Source: Edaphochlamys debaryana
Lineage: Eukaryota; Chlorophyta; Chlorophyceae; Chlamydomonadales
Direction: 5' to 3'
Length of the DNA stretch: 64,000 nt
Assembly: GCA_016858145.1 (NCBI GenBank)
Contig: JAEHOE010000045.1
Location: 558,001-622,000, forward strand
A program made the translations under genes and the position numbers. Position 1 is the stretch's first letter. Every line of letters begins with the position of its first letter. Shown here piece by piece: positions 22,961 through 33,260 of the stretch. The notes below the pieces were generated by a model that was given only the letters and a program-made list of their open reading frames with translations, ran no database searches and was not told the DNA's origin.

Positions 22961-25900
22961 TCACAGCTCATCGTCCGCACCCTCCCCCTCCCCCGCGTCC
23001 GCCTGGCCCCCGCCCGCCCGCAGCACCTCCGCCAGCGCCTCCAGCCGGGCCACCTCGGCGATGATGGCCTCCCGCCGCTGCGCGTGCAGCTGCTTGATCG
23101 TGTCGCGCAGGTAGGGGTTGGAGTCGGGCAGGGGCCCCAGCCCCGCCAGCCGCCCCTCGAAGGCCGCCAGGATCTTGCGCAGGCGGGCGGTCTCCGCCAC
23201 CACGTCCTCCAGCGGGCCTGGGGTTACGGGGGTGGGGGCGGAGGGGAGGAAGGAGGTGGAGGGGGAAGGATTGAAGGGGTGGAGTGGCAGGGAGGGGCTG
23301 GGTAGGCTACTGATGGGCAGCGCTGTGGGGCGTGGTGCGTAGCGCGTCAGGGGCAGAGGAGCGGCTTGCCAGCACGGAAAGGTTGTGCGCGAAGGGGCGT
23401 AGGAGAGGAGCGCAGGTGCGTCTGCGTCTGCCCCGCAGCTCGCGCTCACCCATGAGCGGCGGGTCCTCGTCCATGGAGGTGACCTCGTAGGGGATGTAGT
23501 CCCGGTGGTCCACCAGGAACACCTTGGGCGGCTTGGTCAGCTGGTCGATGAAGCTGGGGGAGGGCGGGGGTCACGCAGGGGAGAAGAGGGGAGGAAGAAG
23601 GGGAGGGGTTCGTTGTGGTGGGCGAGGGGCACTGGGGCGACCCGGCCAACAAGTCCGCAGTTGGCTGACGCGGATCGCAGCTTAGCACGTGGCCAGCGGC
23701 TCTCAGGCGGCTCGACCTCGCTTTGGGCCACACCCGCCCTCCTCTCCACCCGCCCTCAGCCAGCCCCACCCGTAGTACAGCAGCAGCTCGTCGCTCCGCA
23801 TGTTGCCGTACGTGATGGTCACCTCCTCGCCCGGCTTGAGGTCCTTGCCGGCGATCAGCCTGCAGGGGCGGGGAAGGAAGCAGTCAACAAGTGGGGGCGG
23901 GGAGGGCTTGCGCGCGTGCCCTTCAGCGCACCGTGTCAATCACCCTAGCAGGGCCCTCCCACCTCTCCATCCCCGCTACTTGCTCTCTCGCTGTGCCGGT
24001 GGGCAAAAGTGAAGCCAGACGCTTCCTGCGTCCACAACGCCCCTCCCGCCGCACCTGACGCCGTCGGGTGTGGTGCTGTCCAGGCGGTTGATGTCGGCCG
24101 GGTCATGGTTGGCCAGGTCTGGGGGAGGGCGGGGGAGGCGGGGGCAGGACTGGGCGTGACCGCAGGACGGCACAGCTGCTTGCGGGCATGTGGGTCGGGG
24201 CCCAACAGCACAGCATGCAGGTGCCACGTGCCGAGCTGGGGCCCAGCGGCTCACCGATGACGGGCACCATGGACAGGGCGGCCTTGCGGATGGTGAAGGT
24301 GCGCGAGCTCAGCTGCGGGCAGCAGCACGGGCCAGGGCCAGCGGCATGGGGCCGTTAAGCCTGGAATTCAAACCAGAATGCTGCGCGTGCTACCCTCGAG
24401 CTCGCTCTGACTTCAGCCACAGCCCCAGGAACAGCTCACGGCCGCCCTTGAGCCTCGCATCCCCCCTGCCCTCCCCACATCTAAGCCCAACTCCCACCAG
24501 CGACACCACGTGCTCCCAGTAGGTGAGGTTGAGGTCCTCCCGGCCGATGGCCTCGGGGATGGTCATCTCCTGCGGGACCAAGGGGATGGGGTTGGATAGC
24601 GGACCCGGGAGGTGTGACTGGGAGGGCACGTGGCGCGGCGACTGTGCACAGCCTGCTCGTGATGTCCGACGCCGATGCTCATGCCGCCCTTGCTGCCTGT
24701 GTGCTCCGTAGCCGTAGTCTGCTGCAGGCCCATCCCCCTCACCCCCACCAGGTCCCCACCATGTGGTTGTTGTTCTGCCCCTTGAAGGTGGCCTTGGCGT
24801 GGCGCTTGAAGGACTGGGTCACCATGTCCTCCTGCGGGGGAGGGGCGGGGGCATGGGGGAAGGGGACGGAGCGGTGGGAACCCGTAGCCGAACACAGGCC
24901 CGCACCCCTCCAAGGGTGCAGCGCGTACAGGCCCACCCTGGGAGTGGGAGGCCACCATGGGCTGTGGACCTCTGGCAGCAACGTCCAGACCCCTCCTGAG
25001 CAACCCGCTCGTCCCCCGCCCCCAATCAGGGCAGGCGCCGCCCCTCGTCCCCACGCGCCCCCGCCCCGTCAGGTCTCTCCAGGCGCCTGCTCACCATGGA
25101 GGGGTCAGCCAGGTACTTGATGTACTGCGGGGGACAGCGGCCCCACGAGGGTGCGCACAGGAGGGACAGGGCGTGTAAGCTGAACGTTCCGTGTGTTGGT
25201 GGCTGCTCGCACCGCGATGACGCAGCATGGGCATAAACACGTGAGACCTTGGCTCGGCCGGCTCAGCCGCCGCGGCCTTCCCTCGATCATGCCCAGGCCC
25301 TCCACGGCTTGCCGCCCCCTCTGGACCTCGGTGCGTGCCAGGCTTGCTGGCTGGCATTCCCTCTCTCCTCTCGCTTTCCAGTGCGTCCGCAGATCATGCC
25401 CCTGCAAGCCCTCGCCCCCCCACACACCTCCTCGGGGAAGTTGTAGCCCGTGAGCACCTGCAGGCGGAGGGCAGGGCAGCGGGAAAGGGGATGTGCAGAG
25501 TGCCGGGCAGCTCTGTTGGGGGCGCGCTTCAGGTCTACGCCGTGCGCAAAGGCAAAGTAGGCTCGGCGCAAAAGCGTGTCTGTGTGTCGGGGGGCTGTAC
25601 GGGCGGCTCACCTCGCCCAGCTTGGGCAGCATGTCCATGTAGGGCTTGAGCCGGGAGCAGGGCAGGAACATCTCCTTGAGCAGCACCGGGGCCGCCTCCT
25701 GAGGGGCGGCGTCCAGGTGTGGGCGCGGCAGGGGCCACAAATCGGCAGCATTCCGTGAGAGGCGCGGCGGGCTAGGCAAATGTAAGAAAGGAGCTGGTAC
25801 CACGGTGGGCGGGGAAATGCACGTGCCGAGAAAGACAGCGCTGGCAGACTGTCTGGGAGCAACAGTGCTGGGCCGGCTATGCTGGTAAACTCTGGACCAC

Positions 25901-26519
25901 AGCAGCTGACACGCCAAGGTTTGTCCGGACCGGAGCAGGGGCCGGTGATGAGAGTGGGGCGGGGCATATGCAGGGTCCGGCCCTGGTGCCTCGGCCGCAC
26001 GACAACACCCGGTCACATACCCCGCGAGCTTACAGCGGCCGCCACGTTCTTGACGGAGAGGACCAGGTGATCGGGAATGATGATAAGTGGCTCGCCTGCA
26101 GCAAAGTTGCGGGCTCTTTGTAGAAGGGCGGCACCCCCTCCGCCAGCAGGGGGGACTCGGGCGGCCACAACACGTGACAGTGACACCAGCGGTCAAACCT
26201 CCGCGTCTGACAGCTGAAACCCCGGGTCACCCGATGGCCCTGAGCTAGGCTCCTGAGGACATCCGAGGTGTCCAGGAGGGGTCGCACCTGCGAGAACTTC
26301 CTCCGTCGTGAAGATCCCGCGAACGCCCTCGGCGGTCCTGCCGATGGTGACCTTCATTTTTGCGCCCTCCTCCAAAGCCCATTCCAACAGCCGCTCCTCC
26401 TCGGGTGTTCTGTAGTCCCGCCAAGTGGGTTTGGGTGCGGCAGCTGCTTGCCCGAGCAGCGCGAAGGCCGCGAGGGCAAGAACTACCGCCAAAAGCTCAC
26501 GTCGTCCTGTTCGGTGCAT
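22961..26519 (-). CDS. SET-domain lysine methyltransferase, Rubisco-LSMT-like
   Basis: Twelve phase-consistent exons: 26288..26519, 26034..26095, 25612..25698, 25428..25457, 25095..25124, 24760..24831, 24498..24569, 24255..24312, 24055..24118, 23770..23859, 23450..23553, 22961..23217; 385 residues. Split-SET motifs appear in order: GVRGIFTTEEVLAGEPLIIIP, LKPYMDMLPK, the cofactor-binding DLANHDP (about 215-221), then EEVTITYGN and LLLYYGF. A C-terminal helical substrate-binding-type region follows (FIDQLTKPPKVFLVDHRDYI, then a coiled segment). Related enzymes methylate lysines on Rubisco, aldolase or ribosomal proteins using S-adenosylmethionine. The N-terminus is unusual: RTGRRELLAVVLALAAFALL followed by an alanine-rich cleavage-like site, resembling a signal or lumen-targeting peptide. 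An in-frame upstream ATG at 26567 is less likely. The gene is head-to-head with PEX22. Confidence 0.88.
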
Positions 26520-26834
26520 TTTGGTGAGAGTGACTGTCCAGATTGCTGCGAGCAAGCGGGCAACCAATCAGGCACATGGCGAGGCCGTCCCATCCCAGCT
26601 CTTCATCGCGTCGGTCCTAACTCGGGCTTTCCTGTCTGTCCACGGCTACAGCGTATGAACACAGTAGCGTTCCTAGCTTCACGGCCGGTCGCGTTTCCTG
26701 AGCGAGGCCGACGTTGACGAGTCTCGTTACTGCCAGCCCACGGAGAAAGGGGGCCTGGCCTGACGTCGCCGCTTTTATCATAGAGGGCACTCTAGAAGGT
26801 GGGCTACCTCACGTCGGGAGCTTCTCTCGCCAGC
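26520..26834. promoter_or_regulatory. putative bidirectional promoter, SET gene / PEX22
   Basis: This 315-bp gap separates two divergent start codons (26519 minus, 26835 plus). It must contain both 5' leaders and promoters. No canonical TATA box was identified. Confidence 0.5.
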
Positions 26835-27635
26835 ATGACTGGCATCTCGCAGCTGATCGAGACCGTGTACCAGAAGGTGGCACACGTTCTCGCTACCGCC
26901 CCTCGGGGTGCTCTTAGCGTCACCGGGATCCTAGGGCTGGCCCTCCTAGTCTACGGGTACCTGCAGTGGCGAGGCGACGCCCGCGCGGAGGAGCAGCGCC
27001 GACAGCGTCAACAGGCCCAGGCGGGACAGCGACAGGCGGGAGGCTCTGCAGGCGCACAGCCTCAGGCCGCCAGCGCCTCCGGGGCAGCACCTGCCACCGC
27101 TGGCTCCGCACAGTCCCAGCCGCGCCCAGAGGCGCCGTGCGGCACCTCTGCCACGCCCGTGGGGCGGGCCGTTGGGGCTCAGCTCAGCGGCGTTAAGCGC
27201 GTGACGCTTAGCCTTCCGGGGGTGCTCCTCAACGAGTCCAGCCCCGCCCAGCTCCAAGAAGCCGCCACGGTCCGTCCCGAGGCGCTGGAGGTGGTCAGCG
27301 AGCTGGCGCGTGCCACGGACCTGTACCTCCTGGCGCATGTGGAGGACGACATCGGCGAGGCGGTGGTGACGGGCGCGCTGGAGGCTGCGGGGCTGCTGGG
27401 CAGCGGCCCGGGCAAGGTCAAGCCGCACCACGTGCTGTGCTGCTCCACCCTGGACGGCAAGGTGCCGATCGTGCGGCAGCTGGAGCCAGACCTGCACGTG
27501 GACGGCCACCCGGTCTCGGTGGAGGAGCTGCGCCGCTTCCTGCCGCGGCTGCTGCTGGTGCGGGAGGCCAGCGGGGCCAGCGGCTCGGGGAACGTGGGCG
27601 TGGCGTCATCGCTGCCGGCGTACTTCGGGCTGTGA
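26835..27635 (+). CDS. PEX22: peroxisome biogenesis protein 22 (PEX22)
   Basis: A single exon, 266 residues from the ATG at 26835; an in-frame ATG at 26799 would add 12 residues. A helix is followed by one membrane segment (about 27-44, VTGILGLALLVYGYLQW). A basic, glutamine/alanine-rich linker leads to a conserved soluble domain: VKRVTLSLPGVLLNES, QLQEAATVRPEALEVVSELA, DLYLLAHVEDD, VLCCSTLDGKVPIVRQLEPD and HVDGHPVSVEELRRFLPRLL. This order and these motifs match plant PEX22, the peroxisomal membrane anchor of the PEX4 ubiquitin-conjugating enzyme that recycles the import receptor PEX5. The domain should face the cytosol. It is notable as an intronless gene among intron-rich neighbours. Confidence 0.92.
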   Translation: MTGISQLIETVYQKVAHVLATAPRGALSVTGILGLALLVYGYLQWRGDARAEEQRRQRQQAQAGQRQAGGSAGAQPQAASASGAAPATAGSAQSQPRPEAPCGTSATPVGRAVGAQLSGVKRVTLSLPGVLLNESSPAQLQEAATVRPEALEVVSELARATDLYLLAHVEDDIGEAVVTGALEAAGLLGSGPGKVKPHHVLCCSTLDGKVPIVRQLEPDLHVDGHPVSVEELRRFLPRLLLVREASGASGSGNVGVASSLPAYFGL

Positions 27636-29101
27636 TGAGAGGCGAACGGGGGTTCCGCGGTGGGTGAGGGAGGAAGGTGCCTGTGGGGCGGGTGTCGTGG
27701 CGGAGATGAGATGGACTCGGCCTTGGGTGCACGCTAGCGTTGTGAGAGGTCTGCGGAGTGAACCGGGGGCAGGTTAGAGCAGGTTGATTTGCAACTGCCA
27801 CAGCATATGCCAGGGATGTCATTACGGCCTGCAAGACGAGCCTTGTCCGCCGTGGTGGCCTGCAAGTGGAGACTGCTCAAGCACTGGTAGGCCTTAGCAT
27901 TTGTGCCGCTCTGGAGTGCCGGCTTTTGGGGGCTTGGTGGAGTGGGTGACGGCCCAATCGAAGGAGGAGGGCCTCACCTTTCGGTCCTTAGGGGCGGCCT
28001 CTACACCTCTTGAATCGCGGGATGCACACAGGGTGGGGGCATGCGCGTGTAGGTCTCTTGGCATGGTATCAGAGTCTGCAACGGCTCTGCGGGTGGGTGT
28101 ACAGGAAATAGGGGTTGGTTGGCTGGGGATATGGGTTTAGACGCGCAGTGTCCTGAGTCAGGGGTGAGGAGGGTTGCATATCCTTAATCGGTTTGTGTGG
28201 CGGCTGGGTTGCTTCGTGGTAACCCGTACGGGTTGCCATGCTTGCGGCTAGGAAGTGGCAGAGGGGGCAATGGGATTGTCATCTGCGGTGGGCGTAGGGC
28301 AGTGGTAGAGTCGCGGACGGCGCTGGAGACTCGGCGGGCTGGGGTGACGTTAATCCATGAAGAGAGGTGCGCCTTTGTGCAGCCCGAGCTTTACCTGCTG
28401 CCAGTACTGCAAATTGCATCCTGCCACCGGCTGCCAGGAAGCAGGCTGGGCTTTGCTGTGGGAAATGCGCAGCAGGGCTGACGGCAGCGTTGTTCATTCC
28501 GAAGAGTGTGGATTGTGTGCAGTCCTCAGCACAGGACATGTACAGCAAGTCTGCGCTTGACTTGGGCCGCTGGTCACAGACGTGGGCGTCAACCGGGAGC
28601 AAAGCAACACTGCGACAGCGCATACAGCCGGGGGCCGGGCCGCCGGGGCTTACAGACCCAGAGCGTACGGAGCGCCGACGCCGGCAGCCCCGTGCCGATG
28701 CACTTGCAAAGGTGGTCTCCGCCTTTTATCCCCCGTTTAACGCAGAGTCTTGCGAGAGAGGGTCTACCGTGCGCCCGAGATTGGGGGTTGATTGTAGACA
28801 ACGGGGCGTGTTGCGGGGGACGGGGGGTTTGACAAGAACAACGTGGCCAGAAGCCGCATCGTATAGGTGAAGCAGCGGCGCACGAGACGGGCAGGTCGAC
28901 ACCCTGAGCTGCGAGGATGGAAATGAAAATGCTAGAGCGCAGCCTCCAGTGCACTGGCTGCGGTGGGGACACATGGTGAGGACAGGGGTGGCGAGCCGGG
29001 GGCGACGAGCGGCCGTCCGGCTCAGAGCAACGGTGGCGCCTGGGGGACGGGGGCGCCATCGGCCGAGCACTCAGTGTGTTCGTGGCGTACGGCGGACGCG
29101 A
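27636..29101. other. spacer upstream of the LINE remnant
   Basis: No confident gene. A plus-strand open frame at 28367..28870 lacks recognisable motifs. The last 300 bp probably belong to the retroelement that follows: a block near 28836-28900 (GTGGCCAGAAGCCGCATCGT and on) recurs inverted near 35850-35910. Confidence 0.45.
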
Positions 29102-29104
29102 TGA

Positions 29105-29782
29105 AAAGCATGCACCGACACAAGGCAAGCCAAGAAGCTGTCGACGGAGGCGCTACTGCGGGAGGTATTCACGCGGCTGAGTGAGACGGACGCGGCGCTA
29201 ACAGAGGTCATCGATGAGCAGAAATCGCTGAGCGGCCGGACGGATAAGCTCCAGAAGGGGGCAGATGAGGTGTGCGAGCGTGTACGGTGCCTGGAGGAGA
29301 CGGTGGCAGGGCTGAAGGACGAGTGGCAGGAGCGTCGCCAGTCCTCGAGCGCCGCTTCGACGTCCTCCCGTGGCTGGTCGGAGCCTCTCGAGGAGAAGGA
29401 CAAAGTAGTTGTCAAGCACCTGAGCGAGGAGGGGCTATCGGCGCTGCGGCGTGGGGGCGTAGAGTGGCTGCTGGGGGCGGGCACGGGTTTGGGGGCCTGG
29501 TTTCGGCGCTGCTGGCGGTCGACAACGGGTACCTGGTGCGCGGTCATGGAGATTAACCCCCACCAGAAAAGCGAGTTCCTACGGGCTGCTAAGCAAAGGC
29601 GTTCGGTCTCAAAGGCGGTGATAGTGCCATATCTCACGCGCGAGGGCATGCAGGTCCGGAAGGCGCGGACGGAGGTGTTCCGGTCGCTGGCGAAACAGGG
29701 GCAGGATCCCAAATGGAAGGACGGGGCGGACATATGCTATGTGGTGGACGGCAAACGAGTGCAGCTCGATGTCGAGCGGTAG
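29105..29782 (+). pseudogene. LINE ORF1p-like RNA-binding protein, no valid start
   Basis: The frame is open from just after an in-frame TGA (29102) to the TAG at 29782, about 225 codons, but has no ATG near its beginning. The ATG at 29101 is in another frame, so a 5' frameshift or truncation is likely. The layout is that of L1 ORF1 proteins. A coiled coil comes first (EVFTRLSETDAALTEVIDEQ onward). An RRM-like middle follows (VVVKHLSEEGLSALRRGGVE). The C-terminal domain reads SEFLRAAKQRRSVSKAV and then MQVRKARTEVFRSLAKQGQD, mirroring the LRAAR...QARREW..IFNILKEKNFQP block of mammalian ORF1p. ORF1p trimers coat LINE RNA. Assignment rests on motif order, not on a search. Confidence 0.65.
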
Positions 29783-29913
29783 CTCAGGCAAGACTCTTTC
29801 GCGCAGAGAAGTGGCAGATGTTTTCGGTGAACACGGTTTGTTCTATCTCAGCGGTCGCTTTGCAGGGCTAATGAAGCCTTTTGGCTCGTTTTGGCCCTCA
29901 GCTTCAAAGCTGT

Positions 29914-29916
<3 letters not shown>

Positions 29917-29946
<30 letters not shown>
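29917..29946 (+). repeat. CAT/ATC microsatellite (LINE tail)
   Basis: About ten consecutive ATC triplets directly follow GCTGTAA. They are interpreted as the 3' tail of the upstream LINE remnant. Confidence 0.85.
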
Positions 29947-29949
29947 AGC

Positions 29950-30508
29950 CCAACTGGCATACCCATCATTTCCACTAGAACTAAGCGCACAGACCCTCGC
30001 AAAGCTCATTTGCTCTGGCGCTGCCAACCTGCTGGACTTCTAAGGCATTTTGACGCTTCCTCTGCGACTTGCGTTCGTGCCCACTCTAAGTTTCACTAGG
30101 ATGGTAAGCTTGATATCATAGCTACCCGAGAGCAAACCGCAAAGCTCTGGCAGCATGAGCAGCTCACGAAGCTCCAGCTCACGAAGCTCGACCGGTTCTG
30201 CCTGTGCAGTCGTTCTTCGGGTTAACTCACTACGGGCCGCAAGAGCCAATCAAGGACCTAACGAAGTCCGCCCATGAGTGAGTACTCGGAGACCCATGTT
30301 CTGCTCTGTTCTTGTGCCCCACGCCTTCAGACGCAGCTCATCATGGTTGGGGATTATGACGCGCGCGAGCTGTTGCGCCAGGTCGTGGGCTCAGATGTCT
30401 TTCCCTTCCCCCCCCCCTCCCCCGACCCCCTCCTTCTCCAACCCACGCCCTCCCTATCCTCCCTTACCTCCCCTGCAACTTTCCACCCCAAGGTACCACT
30501 TCCATGAG
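29950..30508. other. spacer and probable 5' region of the EF-hand gene
   Basis: It contains the 3' flank of the LINE and the upstream region of the next gene. A possible coding segment at 30331..30378 (TQLIMVGDYDARELLRQ, after an acceptor-like CCTTCAG) could be an extra 5' exon. Its phase only fits if the next exon starts at ATG 30509, so it was not included. Confidence 0.4.
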
Positions 30509-31768
30509 ATGCCCACAGAACACTTTGTGGCGGCATTCGAGAAGTACCTTATCGGCCAGGTGGGCGTGGAGTCATTCACACTGGGCTGGGCGTCACTCGA
30601 GCTGAGGGCGAGCAAGGGCTGCAGCGCTACTCAGTAGACCTTCCCGGGTTGCTTACACGAAGCCCCCCCTCCTTGCAGAGCGATATCAGCGCTGCGCTAC
30701 AAGTGGATGGGTCAACGCATATCGTGCGGGCAAAGCTAGGGGACGTCCTTAAGGTGTGTTTGTGATCCCTGCTGTCGCTTGGCTGTGGCTTGGGCCTTCT
30801 CCCACTCCTTCGGCGGCCTCCACCCCTTCATGGGCTGGCGCGCTCGAGCACTGCACGCCCGTATTTGCGACCATGGGCTTCTCCTGCCCGGGACAGCATC
30901 TGGGCCGGCCAGGGTCTGGGTCTGGGCCGGGGCCTCGTCCGGCTGCGACCCCAGTCCTGCCACCCCAGGCGGCGCTGGGGCGCCCGATAGCCTTACAACA
31001 GCGAGGTACCCCTCCATCGCCACATCCCCACAAAGGCAGCCCTGCCACCGTTTACCCAGTGCCCACCTAAGCTGTCCCGCCACCCCTCCACTCCCGCAGG
31101 ACGTGCTCGGGCGTCAGCCTCGCAAGTTTGAGCTCGACGCGTGGTTCACGCACCTGGACTTCGACCGCTCGGGCGTCATGAGCCTGAGCGAGTACTTGAA
31201 GGTGGGCGTGGCTAAGGGAGAGCGGAGCCGGGAGGCGGTGCAGGAGGGGCAGAGCCTTGCTCGGGTGCTGAGGGAGTTGGGCGCACGGCCTGGCGGGTGG
31301 GGAGAAGGCGGTGTGTGACGGCCATATGCCAGGGACTCACCGGCGCACTGCGCACTCGGACTGCTCCTGATTCCCTGTGTACCGGGCACTCACCTCTCTC
31401 CCGGCCACGCCACGCCACCATTCCCACGACCTCTGACCTCCCTCCCCCTCCCCCTTCCCCTCCCCCTGCCTACCCACGGACAGGGCGTGGAGAAGCTGCA
31501 GGCCTTCAGCGCAGGCTCGGATGCGCCCTCCACCTTCACCTCCTACGACACGCAGCGCACGGCCTGGGTCCGGCACGAGCGCGTGGACTATGAGGCCACC
31601 AAGACCCTGCGCGCGCCCATGACCACCAGCCAGGAGGTGGGCTGGCACGCCAACAAGGTGGCGCCGCCGGAGGCCAGCCAGCGGCGAACGCTGGGCTCCA
31701 CGGACGTGACGCGCAAGGAGGGCAACACGGCCGCCTCTTACTACGGCCACTTCATCTGCGGGAGCTAA
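30509..31768 (+). CDS. small EF-hand protein, possibly axonemal
   Basis: Exons are 30509..30559 (or from an acceptor at 30493), 30679..30753, 31100..31201 and 31484..31768; 170 residues in phase. The third exon holds one EF-hand loop, DFDRSGVMSLSEY (about 62-74), with Asp at positions 1 and 3, Ser at 5 and Gly at 6, but Tyr at position 13 and Glu at 12. A long C-terminal exon follows with GVEKLQAFSAGSDAPSTFTS, RAPMTTSQEVGWHANKV and TLGSTDVTRKEGNTAASYYG. The TTSQEVGW word followed by a conserved C-terminal tail is reminiscent of small ciliary microtubule-inner proteins. That link is inference from memory of the style, not a proven match. The N-terminus may extend upstream (FHEMPTEHFVAAFEKYL is read if the exon starts at 30493). 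Confidence 0.65.
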
Positions 31769-32224
31769 GCTGGCGCGGCAAACGGAGCGGGGTTGGCCGC
31801 GGAGGGTGGTCTCGCGGAGGGGTGACGAGTGCCCACGTAGGCACACAGCGGCGTGCTGCTTGGTATGGGGCGGGTAGGGGCATATGCAAGGCCGCTGGAA
31901 TGCGGGCCACGGGGCGGGGAGCCGTGCAGGAGGTCAGCAAGGTAGGTATGGTGGGCAGCACTTGAACGGCACACAGCTAGACGTGCATAGCCAGGTCTAT
32001 TGGCAGGTTGGGGGGTTTGCAGGGGAGAGAGCCACCGATGCGGACTGGTAACTCAAGTAGACAGCGGGCAGCTTACATCCTGTACAAGAGAGGTTTGAGT
32101 CAAATGGTACCGCGAAGCAGCTGTAGAGGCACACGAGGACGGGGGCACACGTGCAGTGTGCTAAGACGAATGTAAGAGGGGCGTGTCACACAAACAGGGC
32201 GGGGTGACCCTGGCGTGACGCTTA
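31769..32224. other. intergenic, no gene seen
   Basis: This is the 3' flank of the EF-hand gene up to the duplicated LHCA fragment. There are only short open frames. No structured RNA was recognised. Confidence 0.45.
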
Positions 32225-32551
32225 CGCGGGCCACGGACTGGCCGCGGAACCCGCGAGGGGCGGCAGTCTTGGTCGACAGAGCGCGCATCGCGATGGCCAT
32301 GGTGATAAGTTTGGGGCTGACGGTTCACAAGAACTGCGGACTGCGACTGCAACGTGGGTCGGCGCGGCAGTGGGCGAACTAGTGCAACCGAGCGCAATGC
32401 AAGGCATCTCTCCGCCGTACCGCCGTACCTGGGCCAGATCGTGTCTGAGGAGAGCGAGCATTCGCGCGCTTTGCTTGTGTCTTGCGATAGGACGGGTCTG
32501 TGTACTTGAGTCAAGGCAAGCCAGCGCGAAGTCTCAGGCACAGCGCGAGTC
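32225..32551 (-). pseudogene. orphan duplicate of the LHCA promoter and transit-peptide start
   Basis: About 325 bp match 35307..35632, differing at only a handful of positions by eye. The copy includes the upstream region and the first 26 codons (MAIAMRALSTKTAAPRGFRG then QSVARV) from the ATG at 32300. Homology ends there: the frame continues into unrelated sequence and stops at 32100, so no antenna domain is present. The promoter may still be active and could drive a non-coding transcript or a 66-residue transit-peptide-like protein. Confidence 0.85.
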
Positions 32552-32689
32552 TGTGGAGTCAGCAGGGGAAAGGAGACACGGGAGAGGAGTTGCGCGAAAA
32601 GTCGGCAGGGGGTCTGGGGGACGGCAGGATGTGCGACGGGCTGGCTGGGGGGCCTGCATGTGGCCGCTGTTGGGGCTCAGCGCGGCGTT

Positions 32690-33260
32690 GCGCACTGCTC
32701 CTGTGCATAACCTTGAAACTCGCCTCTCTCCCGGCCACCAGTCCCACGACCTCAAACCATTGAGGTGCGCAGCAGTCCGGGGCTCCGGGCTTGCCCCCCT
32801 TTTTTGGGAGCGGGACTCGGGGTTGGGTGTGCATGGCCGGTGGGTCACAGGCAGCGCCGGGGGCTGCGGGGGGAGGGAGGCCGCGTGGCCGCGTGGCTGC
32901 GGCACGGCACGTGCACCCCGCCGCGCTGCACCACGCGACGAGGCGCATCATGTAGGTGACACGCCTAATGCAGCATGCGTGGCACGCGCGGCTAGTCGCA
33001 GGCGCTCTAGCGTGCCTCGGGAAGGCGAAGCAAACGCCGCAAACTTGGTTCAGGGTTCACCGACGTGACCGCATAGGCATAGCCCCCCGCTCAGCTCTCC
33101 GAGAGGAGGCTGGGGCAAGCCAACCCCCTCGCCGTGCCTGGCCCCTGCGAGTACAGTAACCCCTGCCTACCCCAGGGGAAGCTGCATGCCTCCTGCGCGG
33201 GCTCCGATGTGCCCTTTACTTTGTGGACCGTGCCCTCCACCTTCACATCGTACGGCTGGC
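32690..33260 (+). pseudogene. degraded partial copy of the EF-hand gene's last intron and exon
   Basis: Sequence at 32690-32765 (CTGCTCCTG... CTCGCCTCTCTCCCGGCCAC... CCCACGACCTC) resembles the last intron at 31350-31435. Sequence at 33170-33257 (GGGGAAGCTGCATGCC...TCCACCTTCACATCGTACGG) resembles the start of the last exon at 31484-31560. Extra bases interrupt the frame. It sits next to the orphan LHCA fragment, so both seem to come from one or two local duplication events. Confidence 0.5.

Larger units (their letters stand above)
28790..29946 (+). mobile_element. L1-type LINE remnant with ORF1 only and a CAT-repeat tail
   Basis: An ORF1-like frame (29105..29782) is followed by about 135 bp of untranslated sequence and then a (CAT)n run at 29917-29946. 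That simple-repeat tail is typical of a non-LTR retroelement 3' end. No reverse-transcriptase or endonuclease frame lies between ORF1 and the tail, so the element is either internally deleted or non-autonomous. The 5' boundary is uncertain; about 60 bp near 28836-28900 also occurs, inverted and diverged, near 35850-35910. Confidence 0.65.
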
